This document shows, piece by piece, positions 41,842 through 51,298 of a stretch of DNA of 64,000 nucleotides. The position numbers were made by a program, and so were the translations under genes. The stretch covers positions 310,001 through 374,000 of the forward strand of contig NZ_JBANRM010000002.1 in the NCBI RefSeq assembly GCF_037154085.1, read 5' to 3'. Numbering within the stretch: position 1 is the first letter of the stretch; every line of letters begins with the position of its first letter. The stretch comes from Andeanibacterium fulvum (GTDB lineage Bacteria > Pseudomonadota > Alphaproteobacteria > Sphingomonadales > Sphingomonadaceae). Under the pieces are notes generated by a model. That model worked only from the letters and a program-made list of their open reading frames with translations, was not told where the DNA came from and did no database searches.

Positions 41842-44475
41842 ATGGATATCGTGACCAATCCCGAGATGGCCGACGCGGCCGAGACGCCCCATGCCCCGAT
41901 CATCGTCATGCGCGAAGAATACCGCCCGCCCGCATGGCTGGTGCCCGAAGTGTCGCTCGATTTCTCGCTTGGGCTTGAGAAGACGCGGGTCCGCGCCACG
42001 CTGAAAGTGGCGGCCAATCCCGAGGCGGCAAAGGATGGAACGATCCGCCTCAATGGCGACGGCCTCTCTCCGCTGGAAGTGCTTGTGGATGGCGAGGCAG
42101 TGAATAGCTGGCGGCTCGAACGCGGCGATCTGCTGATCGCGCTGCCGGGCGAGGCGCACTCGCTGGAAATCGTCACCGAGATCGATCCCGCGCAGAACAC
42201 TCAGCTGATGGGCCTCTATGCCTCCAACGGCATGCTGTGCACCCAGTGCGAGGCGGAAGGCTTCCGCCGCATCACCTTTTTCCCCGACCGCCCCGACGTG
42301 CTGAGCACCTATCGCGTGCGCATGGCGGGCGACAAGGCGGCTTTCCCCGTGCTGCTTTCCAACGGCAACCGCGAAGCCGCTGGCGAGAATGCGGACGGCA
42401 GTCATTGGGCCGAATGGCACGATCCGTGGCCCAAGCCCTGCTATCTCTTCGCGCTGGTGGCGGGCGATCTAGTCGCCAATCGCGGCAGCTTCACCACTAT
42501 GAGCGGACGCGCAGTCGAATTGAACATCTGGGTGCGCCCCGGCGATCTCGACCGGACGGACCATGCCATGCGCTCCCTCATCAAGAGCATGGAGTGGGAC
42601 GAGCAGGTCTTCGGCCGCGAATATGATCTGGACCTGTTCAACATCGTCGCCGTCAGCGATTTCAACATGGGGGCGATGGAGAACAAGGGGCTCAACGTCT
42701 TCAACACCCGCTATGTGCTGGCGGACCCGGAAACCGCGACCGATGCCGATTATGACGGCATCGAAAGCGTGATCGCCCATGAGTATTTCCATAATTGGTC
42801 GGGCAACCGCGTCACCTGCCGCGACTGGTTCCAGCTCTCATTGAAAGAGGGCTTCACCGTGCTGCGCGACCAACTGTTCAGCCAGGACATGGGGTCCGAG
42901 GCCGTCAAGCGGATCGAGGATGTGCGCGTGCTGCGCGCGGCGCAGTTCCCCGAGGATTCGGGCCCGCTCGCCCATCCGATCCGGCCGGATTCCTATCAGG
43001 AAATCTCCAATTTCTACACCGCGACCGTCTACAACAAGGGCGCGGAAGTGATCCGCATGATGCGCACCATGGCCGGCCCGGAGCGGTTCCGGCAGGGCAG
43101 CGACCTCTATTTCGACCGCCACGATGGCGAGGCCGCGACCTGCGAGGATTTCGTCAAGGCGATCGAGGAAGGCGCCGGGCTGGACCTCGCGCAGTTCCGC
43201 CTGTGGTATTCGCAGGCAGGTACGCCCAAGGTGACCGTGCGGCTGGACCATGCGGGCGATACCGCCACGCTGCATCTGAGCCAGATCGTGCCCGCGACTC
43301 CGGGTCAGAAGGTGAAGCAGCCCATGGTGATCCCGCTGCGGCTGGCCCTGTTCGACCGGGCAAGTGGCACGCATCGGGGCGAGGAACTGATTGTGCTGAA
43401 GGATGCGGAAGCGCGCTTTGCCTTCAGCGGCTTCAGCGAAGCTCCCGTGCTTTCGATCAATCGCGGCTTTTCCGCCCCGGTCTCGATCGAGCGCGAGATG
43501 AGCCATGACGATCTCGTCTTCCTTGCCGCGAAGGATGACGATCCCTTCGCCCGCTATGAAGCGATGCAGGAACTCACCGTGGGCCATCTCACGGCGGCTC
43601 TGGGCGGCACGCTGGACGATTCCTCGCGCGCTGCCGGCCGCGCGGCGATTGCCACGGCATTGCGGGCGGTGCTGACCGATTCCGCGCTCGACGATCTGAT
43701 GCGCGGCGAACTGATGTTGCTGCCCAGCCAGACCTATCTTGCCGAACAGATGCTGGTTTCCGATCCCGCCGCTGTCCATGGCGAGCGCGAGGGGCTTAAG
43801 GCCTGGCTCGGCGCGCAGCTGGAAGAGGAATTCACTGCCCTCCACGCCCGCGCCTCCGCCGTGCCCTATAGTCTGGAAGCGGAAGCGCGCGGCGCACGCA
43901 AGGTGAAGACGCAGGCCCTGGTCTATCTCGCCTCCGCTGTGCCGGAAAAGGCGGCGGAACTGGCCGCTGCCCAGTACCGCGCGGCCGATAATATGACCGA
44001 CCGTCAGGGCGCTCTGATGGTTCTGGCCGGGCTGGATACGCCTTTGAGGGAAGAATTGCTGGCCGATTTCCACGCCCGCTATGAAGGCAATGCGCTGGTG
44101 ATCGACAAATGGTTCTCGCTCCAGGCGCAGTCGCTCCACCCGCAGGCGCTGGAACATGTGAAGGCGCTGGCGCTGCACGAGGACTTCACGCTCAAGAACC
44201 CCAACCGGGTGCGCTCGCTCTACATGGGCTTCGCGGTGAACCCGCATGCCTTCCACGCGGCCGATGGCGAAGGCTATCGGATGATTGCGGATCTGATTCT
44301 CGCGCTCGATCCGCTCAACGCGCAGACGGCGGCCCGCTTCGTCCCGCCGCTGGGCCGCTGGCGCCGGATCGAACCGAAGCGGGCGGAAATGATGCGCGCA
44401 GAGCTGGAGCGGATTGCGGCGGCGCCGAATCTTTCGGCCGACACGTATGAGCAGGTGACCAAGAGCCTTGGCTGA
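41842..44475 (+). CDS. pepN: Aminopeptidase N (M1 family)
   Basis: The 877-residue zinc metallopeptidase trims N-terminal residues in the cytoplasm. The exopeptidase motif G-A-M-E-N is near 277-281, and the zinc site H-E-Y-F-H followed 18 residues later by K-E-G-F near 314-340. Length matches E. coli PepN. It is divergent from the epimerase-like gene (52 bases) and overlaps pgeF by eight. Confidence 0.97.
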   Translation: MDIVTNPEMADAAETPHAPIIVMREEYRPPAWLVPEVSLDFSLGLEKTRVRATLKVAANPEAAKDGTIRLNGDGLSPLEVLVDGEAVNSWRLERGDLLIALPGEAHSLEIVTEIDPAQNTQLMGLYASNGMLCTQCEAEGFRRITFFPDRPDVLSTYRVRMAGDKAAFPVLLSNGNREAAGENADGSHWAEWHDPWPKPCYLFALVAGDLVANRGSFTTMSGRAVELNIWVRPGDLDRTDHAMRSLIKSMEWDEQVFGREYDLDLFNIVAVSDFNMGAMENKGLNVFNTRYVLADPETATDADYDGIESVIAHEYFHNWSGNRVTCRDWFQLSLKEGFTVLRDQLFSQDMGSEAVKRIEDVRVLRAAQFPEDSGPLAHPIRPDSYQEISNFYTATVYNKGAEVIRMMRTMAGPERFRQGSDLYFDRHDGEAATCEDFVKAIEEGAGLDLAQFRLWYSQAGTPKVTVRLDHAGDTATLHLSQIVPATPGQKVKQPMVIPLRLALFDRASGTHRGEELIVLKDAEARFAFSGFSEAPVLSINRGFSAPVSIEREMSHDDLVFLAAKDDDPFARYEAMQELTVGHLTAALGGTLDDSSRAAGRAAIATALRAVLTDSALDDLMRGELMLLPSQTYLAEQMLVSDPAAVHGEREGLKAWLGAQLEEEFTALHARASAVPYSLEAEARGARKVKTQALVYLASAVPEKAAELAAAQYRAADNMTDRQGALMVLAGLDTPLREELLADFHARYEGNALVIDKWFSLQAQSLHPQALEHVKALALHEDFTLKNPNRVRSLYMGFAVNPHAFHAADGEGYRMIADLILALDPLNAQTAARFVPPLGRWRRIEPKRAEMMRAELERIAAAPNLSADTYEQVTKSLG

Positions 44476-45247
44476 TTCTCTGTCCGAAGCCGTCGAAGTG
44501 AATTGCGCCGCCTTGCTGGAAGGCGTGCCGCACGGTTTCCTCGGGCGCCGTGGCGGAATTTCGACCGGGCTCGTCGCCGGGCTCAATGTCGGCTTCGGCG
44601 CGGGCGACGATCCGGCCGCCGTGGCGGAGAATCGCCGCCGCGCGGGCGAGGCAGTGCTGCCCGGCGCGCCGCTTGTGGCGGTCCATCAGGTTCATTCGGC
44701 GATCTGCGTCACGGTGGAAGAACCGTGGAGCGACGATCATCGTCCCACCGCCGATGCTCTGGTGACGGCAAGGCCCGGCACGCTGCTGGGCATTGTGACT
44801 GCCGATTGCGCGCCGATTCTGTTCGCGGATCGTCATGCGGGGGTGGTCGGCGCGGCCCATGCCGGCTGGCGCGGCGCCCATGGCGGCGTCGCCGAAGCGA
44901 CAGTGGAGGCCATGGAGGCGCTGGGCGCCCGGCGGGATCGCATCGTGGCCGCGATCGGCCCCTGCATCGCGCAGCCGAGTTATGAAGTGGGCGAGGATTT
45001 CCGCGGCAATTTCACACCGGAAGATGCGCGCTTCTTCGCACAAGGCAGGCCGGGGCATTTCCAGTTCGACCTCGAATCCTATGTCGCCGCACGCCTTGAA
45101 GTCGCCGGTATCGCCGCAGTGGAGGGCCTGGGCCTCGACACCTATAGGCAGGAGGATCGCTTCTTCTCCTTCCGCCGCTCGACCCATCGGGCGGAGCCCA
45201 ATTACGGGCGCCAATTCTCGCTGATCGGCCTGCCTTTTCCCCTCTAG
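44468..45247 (+). CDS. pgeF: Peptidoglycan editing factor PgeF (laccase-domain purine phosphorylase family)
   Basis: The 259-residue protein belongs to the DUF152/YfiH family. It shows V-P-H-G-F-L-G-R-R-G-G near 22, T-A-D-C-A-P-I-L-F near 113 with the metal Cys, A-A-H-A-G-W-R-G near 130, and G-P-C-I near 160. Members correct misincorporated amino acids in muropeptides or act on purine nucleosides. The start appears to be TTG, overlapping the pepN stop by eight bases; a GTG 11 codons downstream is the alternative. Confidence 0.92.
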   Translation: MADSLSEAVEVNCAALLEGVPHGFLGRRGGISTGLVAGLNVGFGAGDDPAAVAENRRRAGEAVLPGAPLVAVHQVHSAICVTVEEPWSDDHRPTADALVTARPGTLLGIVTADCAPILFADRHAGVVGAAHAGWRGAHGGVAEATVEAMEALGARRDRIVAAIGPCIAQPSYEVGEDFRGNFTPEDARFFAQGRPGHFQFDLESYVAARLEVAGIAAVEGLGLDTYRQEDRFFSFRRSTHRAEPNYGRQFSLIGLPFPL

Positions 45248-45281
45248 CTGCAAGAGGGTCGCAAAACCGCCAAAATGCCTG

Positions 45282-45310
45282 TTGGCATAGGGGCGCCTCT
45301 CGTCTATCAG
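45282..45310 (+). promoter_or_regulatory. Candidate petABC promoter
   Basis: TTGGCA and TATCAG are separated by 17 bases, about 150 bases upstream of petA. It is the best sigma-70-like pair I see in the 209-base gap. Confidence 0.4.
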
Positions 45311-45456
45311 CCCGCCCAAGTCGGCATTGGCAGCAGGCGCTAGACCTGTGTTCTATGCTTGCGGCGGGGGCTTCCTGAACGCGCGACTTTTGTTGGTTTT
45401 CCCGGCTTTGCCGGCGGAAGGGTCCGCCGGTACGGCCGACAGGCAAGGCAAGGTTG

Positions 45457-46032
45457 ATGGCAGATACGACTGGCACCGCAGACCCGGCAACGATCGCCGG
45501 GACGGAAGGTGAAGGCATCCGGCGCCGGGACTTCATCAATATCGCGGCAGTCGGTGCCGCTGGCGTCGGCGGCATTGCGACGCTCGTTCCCCTGATCAGC
45601 CAGATGGCTCCGTCGAAGGACGTGCTGGCCGAGAGTTCGACCGAGGTCGATCTCAGCGCGATCCAGCCGGGTCAGGCGATCAAGGCGATTTTCCGCAAGC
45701 AGCCGCTTTTCATCCGTAATCTCACGGCGAAGGAAATCGCAGAGGCGAACGCGGTCGACGCGGCCAGCCTGCGCGATCCCCAGACGCTGGATGAGCGTAC
45801 CAAGCCGGGCAAGGAAAACTGGCTCATCACCATGGGTGTCTGCACCCACCTCGGTTGCGTGCCGCTGGGCGCCGCCGAAGGCGAGGTGAAGGGCGAGTTC
45901 GGCGGTTACTTCTGCCCCTGCCACGGTTCGCACTACGATACCGCGGCTCGCATCCGCAAAGGTCCGGCTCCCAAGAATCTGGAAGTGCCGGAATATGAAT
46001 TCACCTCCGACACTGTCGTGAAGATCGGCTGA
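45457..46032 (+). CDS. petA: Ubiquinol-cytochrome c reductase Rieske iron-sulfur subunit
   Basis: The 191-residue subunit has a twin-arginine type N-terminus (R-R-R-D-F-I-N-I) leading into its single membrane helix. The [2Fe-2S] ligands lie in C-T-H-L-G-C near 130 and C-P-C-H-G-S near 152. It passes electrons from ubiquinol to cytochrome c1. The ATG at 45457 is preferred to the TTG one codon earlier. petB starts 17 bases later. Confidence 0.97.
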   Translation: MADTTGTADPATIAGTEGEGIRRRDFINIAAVGAAGVGGIATLVPLISQMAPSKDVLAESSTEVDLSAIQPGQAIKAIFRKQPLFIRNLTAKEIAEANAVDAASLRDPQTLDERTKPGKENWLITMGVCTHLGCVPLGAAEGEVKGEFGGYFCPCHGSHYDTAARIRKGPAPKNLEVPEYEFTSDTVVKIG

Positions 46033-46049
46033 GGCGAAAGAGAGAGATC

Positions 46050-47333
46050 ATGAGCTTTCCCTGGGCAAACCATTACACCCCGTCGCATCCCGTGATGAAG
46101 TGGATGGACGAGAAGCTGCCTCTGCCGCGTCTCGTCTATAATGCGGTCGGCGCCGGCTATCCGGTTCCGCGCAACCTCAACTACATGTGGAATTTCGGCG
46201 TCCTCGCCGGCTTCTGCCTCATGCTGCAGATCGTCACGGGCGTGATCCTGGCGATGCATTATGCAGCCAATGCGGGCGTCGCCTTCGCCTCGACCGAGCA
46301 CATCATGCGCGACGTCAACTGGGGCTGGATGCTGCGTTATGCGCACGCCAACGGGGCTTCGGCCTTCTTCGTGGTCGTCTATCTCCACATCTTCCGCGGT
46401 TTCTATTTCGGCTCCTACAAGGCGCCGCGCGAAATGATCTGGCTGCTGGGCGTCGTGATCTTCCTGCTGATGATGGCCACCGCCTTCATGGGCTATGTGC
46501 TTCCCTGGGGCCAGATGAGCTTCTGGGGTGCCAAGGTGATCACCGGCCTGTTCGGCGCGATCCCGGTCATCGGCGAACCGCTGCAGACCTGGCTGCTGGG
46601 TGGCTTTGCTCCCGATAACGCCGCGCTGAACCGCTTCTTCTCGCTGCACTTCCTGCTGCCCTTCGTGATCGCGGGCGTCGTGATCCTGCACATCTGGGCA
46701 CTGCACATCCCGGGTTCGTCGAACCCCACGGGCGTGGAAGTGAAGACCGAGAGCGATACCGTGCCCTTCCACCCGTATTACACGGCGAAGGACGGTTTCG
46801 GGCTGGGCGTGTTCCTGGTGATCTACTGCGCCTTCCTGTTCTTCATGCCGAACCAGCTGGGCCACCCGGATAATTACATTCCGGCGAACCCGCTCTCCAC
46901 GCCGGCGCACATCGTGCCCGAATGGTACTTCTGGCCGTTCTACGCGATCCTGCGCGCCTTCACTTTCGACATCTTCTTCATTCCTGCGAAGCTGATGGGC
47001 GTGCTGGCGATGTTCGCGGCGATCCTGGTGTGGTTCTTCCTGCCCTGGCTGGACAACTCGCCGGTGCGCTCGGGCCACTATCGCCCGATGTTCAAGAAGT
47101 TCTTCTGGTTCGGTCTGATCCCGACGATGGCCGTCCTGTTCTATTGCGGCGGCGCTCCGGCTGCAGAGCCCTACGTGATGCTCAGCCAGATCGCCACGGC
47201 CTATTACTTCCTCCACTTCCTCGTCGTTCTTCCGCTTGTCGCGCTGATGGAAAAGCCCAAGCCGCTGCCCTTCTCGATCACCGAGGCGGTGCTCGGTTCG
47301 GATGACGAAGCGAAGCTGGCGGCGAAGAGCTAA
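46050..47333 (+). CDS. petB: Cytochrome b of the bc1 complex
   Basis: The 427-residue integral protein has eight membrane helices. Haem-ligand histidines lie in helices B and D (L-A-M-H-Y and N-G-A-S near 70-95; later F-L-L-P-F). The quinol-site P-E-W-Y is near 290. It lies between the Rieske and c1 genes in the standard order. Confidence 0.98.
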   Translation: MSFPWANHYTPSHPVMKWMDEKLPLPRLVYNAVGAGYPVPRNLNYMWNFGVLAGFCLMLQIVTGVILAMHYAANAGVAFASTEHIMRDVNWGWMLRYAHANGASAFFVVVYLHIFRGFYFGSYKAPREMIWLLGVVIFLLMMATAFMGYVLPWGQMSFWGAKVITGLFGAIPVIGEPLQTWLLGGFAPDNAALNRFFSLHFLLPFVIAGVVILHIWALHIPGSSNPTGVEVKTESDTVPFHPYYTAKDGFGLGVFLVIYCAFLFFMPNQLGHPDNYIPANPLSTPAHIVPEWYFWPFYAILRAFTFDIFFIPAKLMGVLAMFAAILVWFFLPWLDNSPVRSGHYRPMFKKFFWFGLIPTMAVLFYCGGAPAAEPYVMLSQIATAYYFLHFLVVLPLVALMEKPKPLPFSITEAVLGSDDEAKLAAKS

Positions 47334-47360
47334 GCGAACAGTCCCGAGGGAAAACGACAC

Positions 47361-48203
47361 ATGAACCGCCTCATAGCATCCGTCGCCGTCGGCCTGTTCT
47401 TCGTGCTGTCCGCGCTCGCTGCCTTTGTCAGCGGCGCCTACACCGCGATTACCGAGCCGGCCGCGCCGACCGCCGAACACGAGTTCCACAAGACGCCCAA
47501 GGAACTGCACCTTGCCAGCGACGGCCCCTTCGGCCGTTTCGACAAGCAGCAGCTCCAGCGCGGCTTCCAGGTCTACAGCGAAGTCTGTTCGGCCTGCCAC
47601 TCGATGAAATATGTCGCGTTCCGCGATCTTGAGCAGCTCGGTTATACCGAAGCCGAAGTGAAGGCGATTGCCGCCAGCAAGCAGGTGCCGGGCGTCGACC
47701 CGAACACCGGCGAGGCGAATAGCCGTCCGGGCCTGCCGACGGACTTCTTCCCGTCGCCCTATCCGAACGACATCGCGGCGCGTGCGGCCAATAACAATGC
47801 GGTTCCGCCGGATCTTTCGCTGATGACCAAGGCCCGTCATGACGGTGCGGCCTATGTCTATTCGCTGCTGACCGGTTATGCGAACCAGCCTGCGGAACTG
47901 ATCAAGAAGTTCCCGGATTCGAAGACGCCGAACGGCCTGCACTACAATCCGTACTTCGCGAATTTGAACCTCGCGATGGCTCCGCCGCTCACCGACGGTC
48001 AGGTTACCTTTGCCGATGGTTCGCCCAACACGGTCGATGCCATGGCCAAGGACGTGGCGGCCTTCCTTACCTGGACGGCCGAACCGACCCTCGACAAGCG
48101 CAAGCAGACGGGTTGGCCGGTTCTGGGCTTCCTGATCTTTGCTACCGTGCTGTCCTATCTCGCCTACCGGAACATCTGGGCTGAGAAGAAAGCCAAGCAC
48201 TGA
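47361..48203 (+). CDS. petC: Cytochrome c1
   Basis: The 280-residue subunit has a signal or anchor segment at the N-terminus, one haem-c motif C-S-A-C-H near 78-82, and a C-terminal membrane anchor near 255-272 (F-L-I-F-A-T-V-L-S-Y-L-A-Y). The axial Met is likely in N-L-A-M-A-P near 200. It is last in petABC and is followed by a terminator. Confidence 0.97.
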   Translation: MNRLIASVAVGLFFVLSALAAFVSGAYTAITEPAAPTAEHEFHKTPKELHLASDGPFGRFDKQQLQRGFQVYSEVCSACHSMKYVAFRDLEQLGYTEAEVKAIAASKQVPGVDPNTGEANSRPGLPTDFFPSPYPNDIAARAANNNAVPPDLSLMTKARHDGAAYVYSLLTGYANQPAELIKKFPDSKTPNGLHYNPYFANLNLAMAPPLTDGQVTFADGSPNTVDAMAKDVAAFLTWTAEPTLDKRKQTGWPVLGFLIFATVLSYLAYRNIWAEKKAKH

Positions 48204-48230
48204 GACCGGTTCGCTGGAATTGAATATCCG

Positions 48231-48270
48231 AACGCCCCTCCATCCCCGGATGCGAGGGGCGTTCTGTTTC
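48231..48270 (+). terminator. Terminator after petABC
   Basis: AACGCCCCTC and GAGGGGCGTT arms form a ten-base perfect stem with a 13-base loop, followed by CTGTTTC. It separates petC from apt. Confidence 0.8.
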
Positions 48271-48300
48271 TGAAGCCCGCTTCGGGAAAAGGGGAGCCGT

Positions 48301-48837
48301 ATGACGACCGATGAACTCAAGTCGCTGATTCGTACGGTGCCTGACTTCCCGAAGGAAGGCATTCTGTTCCGCGACATCACCACCCTGCTGGCTGACGGCA
48401 AGGGCCTGACGGCAGCGGTGGAGCATATTGCCAGGCGGGCAAACGCAGTCGGCGCGGGCGCGATTGCCGGGCTCGAGGCGCGCGGCTTCATCTTCGGGGC
48501 GGCCGTTGCCTCGCTGCTGATGCTGGGCTTCGTGCCCGTGCGAAAAGCCGGCAAGCTGCCGGTCCCGACCCTCGGGATCGATTATGCGCTCGAATATGGC
48601 GAAGCGCGGCTCGAGATCGATCCCACGCTTATCCAGCCCGGCGAGCGGGTGATCATCGTGGACGATCTGATCGCCACAGGCGGCACGGCTCTGGCCGCGG
48701 CAAAGCTCCTGCGGCAGGCAGGGGCGATAGTGGACCGCGCCCTGTTCGTGATCGACCTGCCGGACCTCGGCGGTGCGGAGGTGCTGCGTGCCAATGGCAT
48801 CGAGGTCGAGGCACTGATGCAGTTCGAAGGCCACTGA
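48301..48837 (+). CDS. apt: Adenine phosphoribosyltransferase
   Basis: The 178-residue purine-salvage enzyme shows V-P-D-F-P-K-E-G-I-L-F-R-D near 14-26, E-A-R-G-F-I-F-G near 60-67, and the PRPP loop V-D-D-L-I-A-T-G-G-T near 120-129. GGGGAG precedes the ATG. Confidence 0.96.
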   Translation: MTTDELKSLIRTVPDFPKEGILFRDITTLLADGKGLTAAVEHIARRANAVGAGAIAGLEARGFIFGAAVASLLMLGFVPVRKAGKLPVPTLGIDYALEYGEARLEIDPTLIQPGERVIIVDDLIATGGTALAAAKLLRQAGAIVDRALFVIDLPDLGGAEVLRANGIEVEALMQFEGH

Positions 48838-48947
48838 TCGCGGCAGGCCCACATCCAGCCCCACGTCCAGCCAGAATGCCGCCAGTCCGAAACGCCGCTA
48901 TTGACGGACCATGCCCGGCAATGGCAGTGCAGCGCCCTCTGGAACGG

Positions 48948-49021
48948 GCGGGTATAGCTTAGTGGTAAAGCCCTAGCCTTCCAAGCTAGTTAGGCGGGTT
49001 CGATTCCCGCTACCCGCTCCA
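48948..49021 (+). tRNA. tRNA-Gly (TCC anticodon)
   Basis: The cloverleaf is complete: acceptor GCGGGTA/TACCCGC, anticodon stem CTAGC/GCTAG with loop CTTCCAA giving TCC, T arm GCGGG-TTCGATT-CCCGC, and encoded CCA after discriminator T. A TTGACG at 48901-48906 may be its -35. It reads GGA codons. Confidence 0.97.
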
Positions 49022-49244
49022 GCCTTCCCAATCCTGTCGCAGTTGCGCTGGTTGAACCGGTGGGTTCGATTGTCCTGCCCAAAGCCGTTCAGTTGCGCTT
49101 CCCTGCAATCTGTTCCTCCTCCCACCAAGCCGACGCAGCACCTGTGGCCTGACCGATGAATCGCCTCGCCGCGAAAACCCGCTCGCCGCGTTGACGCCCT
49201 GTTAGGGCCGACTATGCCTTGATGGCTGACGTCTCCAAGCAATC

Positions 49245-50627
49245 ATGGGGTGCGATGCTTTGACGCGGCTTTTTCCGGCTTTCGATCCCTCCCGGCGCCA
49301 CGCCGCACTGGCAACGGCCCTGCTGATCCTGGCGATCCTGCTGGGGGGCGGAGGCACGCCGAGCCCGCTGCCGGAGCTCTGGCTTGAACTGCTCGCCGCG
49401 CTCGCCATGCTCGCATGGCTCTGGCTGCCAGGCCCAATCCGCCTGCCTGCCGATCCGGCCCTGTGGATCGTTGCCGGCCTTGCACTGGCGGTACCGGCGA
49501 TTCAGCTGGTGCCGCTTCCGCCGGATGTGTGGCAGGCATTACCGGGCCGGGAGGCTCAGGCTGCGGCACTTGCCCTGGTTGGGGAGAAAGACAGCTGGCG
49601 CCCGCTCTCCATGTCGCCGCCACGCACGCTGGCCAGCTTGCTCTCCTTCATCCCGCCGCTTACGCTCATGCTGATGGCCGGCGCGCTTCAGCGCCATGAA
49701 CGGCATCGCCTGCTGGGCGCCATCCTTGCCATGGCGGTTGCCTCTGCGGTCATCGGAGCGTTCCAGCTCAACGCCGGGGGCCAGGCGTTCCGCTTCTACG
49801 CTTCCAGCCACGCCACCCTTGTGGGCTTCCAGGCCAATCGCAATGCCACGGCCGATGTCCTGCTGATCGGGCTGCTTGCGCTGGCCGCATTCGCAGCCGG
49901 GAAGCGATCACCGCGGGAACCGCATGGCGCCGCCGCAAAGGGGCGGGACGGGTGGTGGCAGATCGGCCTTGCCCTTCTGCTGACGCTGGCCTGCGTCCTC
50001 ACAGCCTCGCGTACGGGCGTGGCCCTTATCCTGCCTGCCGCGATTGCGGCCTGGGCTATCCTTGCGCTCGATCCGCGCAAGAAATGGAACAGGGCGCTGC
50101 CCGCCCTTGCTGCCGGCGCATTGGCGATCGTGGCGGCCGGACTTTTCCTGCTGGGGCGCAACACCGTGCTGCAGCGCGTCGCCGGGCGGTTCGACACGAT
50201 TGCGGGCGATGGGCGGGAAGGCCTGTGGCGCGATACGCTATATGCCATCGGCCAATATTGGCCGTTCGGCTCCGGTACCGGAACCTTCGTGCCCACGTTT
50301 ATCGCGCTCGAGCCGCTCGAGGCAGTCGATATGGGCATGCCCAACCGGGCGCATAACGACTATCTCGAACTGGCGCTCGAGGCCGGTGTCTTCGGCATCG
50401 CGGCGCTTGCAGCAATCGCGCTGCTGATCCTGTTCATGGCGATACGCAGCTGGCGCAGAGAACGCGATGGCCGCGTGCAGATCGCCTTCGGGCTGGCGGC
50501 GCTGGCGATTATCGCCGCGCATTCCCTTGTCGACTATCCGCTGCGATCCATGTCGCTAGCCTGCCTTGCCGCAGTGGCGGTTGCGATGCTGGCGAAGCCG
50601 CCCCGATCTCCGGAAGACCGGGCCTAG
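49245..50627 (+). CDS. O-antigen ligase / Wzy_C family membrane protein
   Basis: The 460-residue protein has about ten to twelve hydrophobic segments and the large periplasmic loop of the Wzy_C group. The loop shows R-N-A-T-A-D near 198, T-A-S-R-T-G-V-A near 250, and N-R-A-H-N-D-Y-L-E near 365, with the R and H-N-D-Y-L-E residues typical of WaaL/PglL ligases. It may transfer or polymerise a surface glycan. The 223-base gap before it, after tRNA-Gly, shows no gene. It converges on the DUF3817 gene with a four-base overlap. Confidence 0.88.
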   Translation: MGCDALTRLFPAFDPSRRHAALATALLILAILLGGGGTPSPLPELWLELLAALAMLAWLWLPGPIRLPADPALWIVAGLALAVPAIQLVPLPPDVWQALPGREAQAAALALVGEKDSWRPLSMSPPRTLASLLSFIPPLTLMLMAGALQRHERHRLLGAILAMAVASAVIGAFQLNAGGQAFRFYASSHATLVGFQANRNATADVLLIGLLALAAFAAGKRSPREPHGAAAKGRDGWWQIGLALLLTLACVLTASRTGVALILPAAIAAWAILALDPRKKWNRALPALAAGALAIVAAGLFLLGRNTVLQRVAGRFDTIAGDGREGLWRDTLYAIGQYWPFGSGTGTFVPTFIALEPLEAVDMGMPNRAHNDYLELALEAGVFGIAALAAIALLILFMAIRSWRRERDGRVQIAFGLAALAIIAAHSLVDYPLRSMSLACLAAVAVAMLAKPPRSPEDRA

Positions 50628-50905
50628 CGTTCGAGGCGCTTCAGGAACCCGTCATTGAGGAAGGTGCCGAAGGGGAACAAGGCGGCCACGAATGTGCGCA
50701 GCCAGCCCAGAATGCCGGCTTTCCTGCCCCACAGGCCGGGCCCCATCGCCACGATATAGGTGATGAACAGCACCCCATGCGCCCAGCCGACCGGCCGGAT
50801 CAGTCCGGGCTGGTCGAAGAGATATTTGAGCGGCATCGCCACCAGGAACAGCAGAAGGGTACTGACGCCTTCGGCAAGCGCCACTTTGCGGAACAGTTGA
50901 AGCAA
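50624..50905 (-). CDS. DUF3817 family small membrane protein
   Basis: The 93-residue protein has three hydrophobic segments and the family pattern A-E-G-x-S-x-L-L-L-F near 10-20, P-L-K-Y near 25, and H-G-x-L-F near 43-47. Its function is unknown. It overlaps the stop of the convergent O-antigen ligase-like gene by four bases. Confidence 0.88.
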   Translation of the reverse strand: MLQLFRKVALAEGVSTLLLFLVAMPLKYLFDQPGLIRPVGWAHGVLFITYIVAMGPGLWGRKAGILGWLRTFVAALFPFGTFLNDGFLKRLER

Positions 50906-50920
50906 GTGGAGGGCCTTTCT

Positions 50921-51298
50921 TCAGGGCTTGAAACGTGCGCCGCGAATATGAGTGAAGCGGCCGTCCTTCACTTCGTACATCACGATGGTCTCGACCTCGC
51001 GCCTGTCGCCCGCGCGGGTCGGCCAGATCTCGAAATCGGGCCAGTCCTTGAAGGTTTCGAAAGTGGTGCGGCAGTGCATGGCGATGCGCGTGGGGGTGAC
51101 AATCACGTCGAGCGGGGTGACGATCTCGGTGATGTGGGCCTTTACCTCGCGGTAGAAATCCAGAATCGCATCGCGCCCGTCGATCCGCTTCATCGCGCCC
51201 AGTTCGAAGATCACATCGTCGGCATAGAAGCGGCCGAAGCCGTCGAAATCATTCGCGTTGAACGCGGCGACATAGCTACGGAAATCCTCTTCGGTCAC
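50921..51298 (-). CDS. NTF2-like (SnoaL) domain protein
   Basis: The 125-residue protein fits the cone-shaped SnoaL fold: F-x-A-N-D-F-D-G-F-G-R-F-Y-A-D-D-V-I-F-E near 13-32, D-G-R-D-A-I-L-D-F-Y near 40-49, and E-T-I-V-M-Y-E-V-K-D-G-R-F near 102-114. The activity cannot be told. It overlaps panC by four bases and is co-transcribed. Confidence 0.85.
   Translation of the reverse strand: MTEEDFRSYVAAFNANDFDGFGRFYADDVIFELGAMKRIDGRDAILDFYREVKAHITEIVTPLDVIVTPTRIAMHCRTTFETFKDWPDFEIWPTRAGDRREVETIVMYEVKDGRFTHIRGARFKP

Noticed and set aside
45933..48554. A minus-strand frame of over 870 codons opposite petB, petC and part of apt
   Set aside because: It is antisense to an intact bc1 operon; its length comes from the codon bias of the sense genes.
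49022..49244. A short minus-strand gene between tRNA-Gly and the O-antigen ligase-like gene
   Set aside because: The open frame overlaps the tRNA, has no ribosome site and no protein-like pattern.
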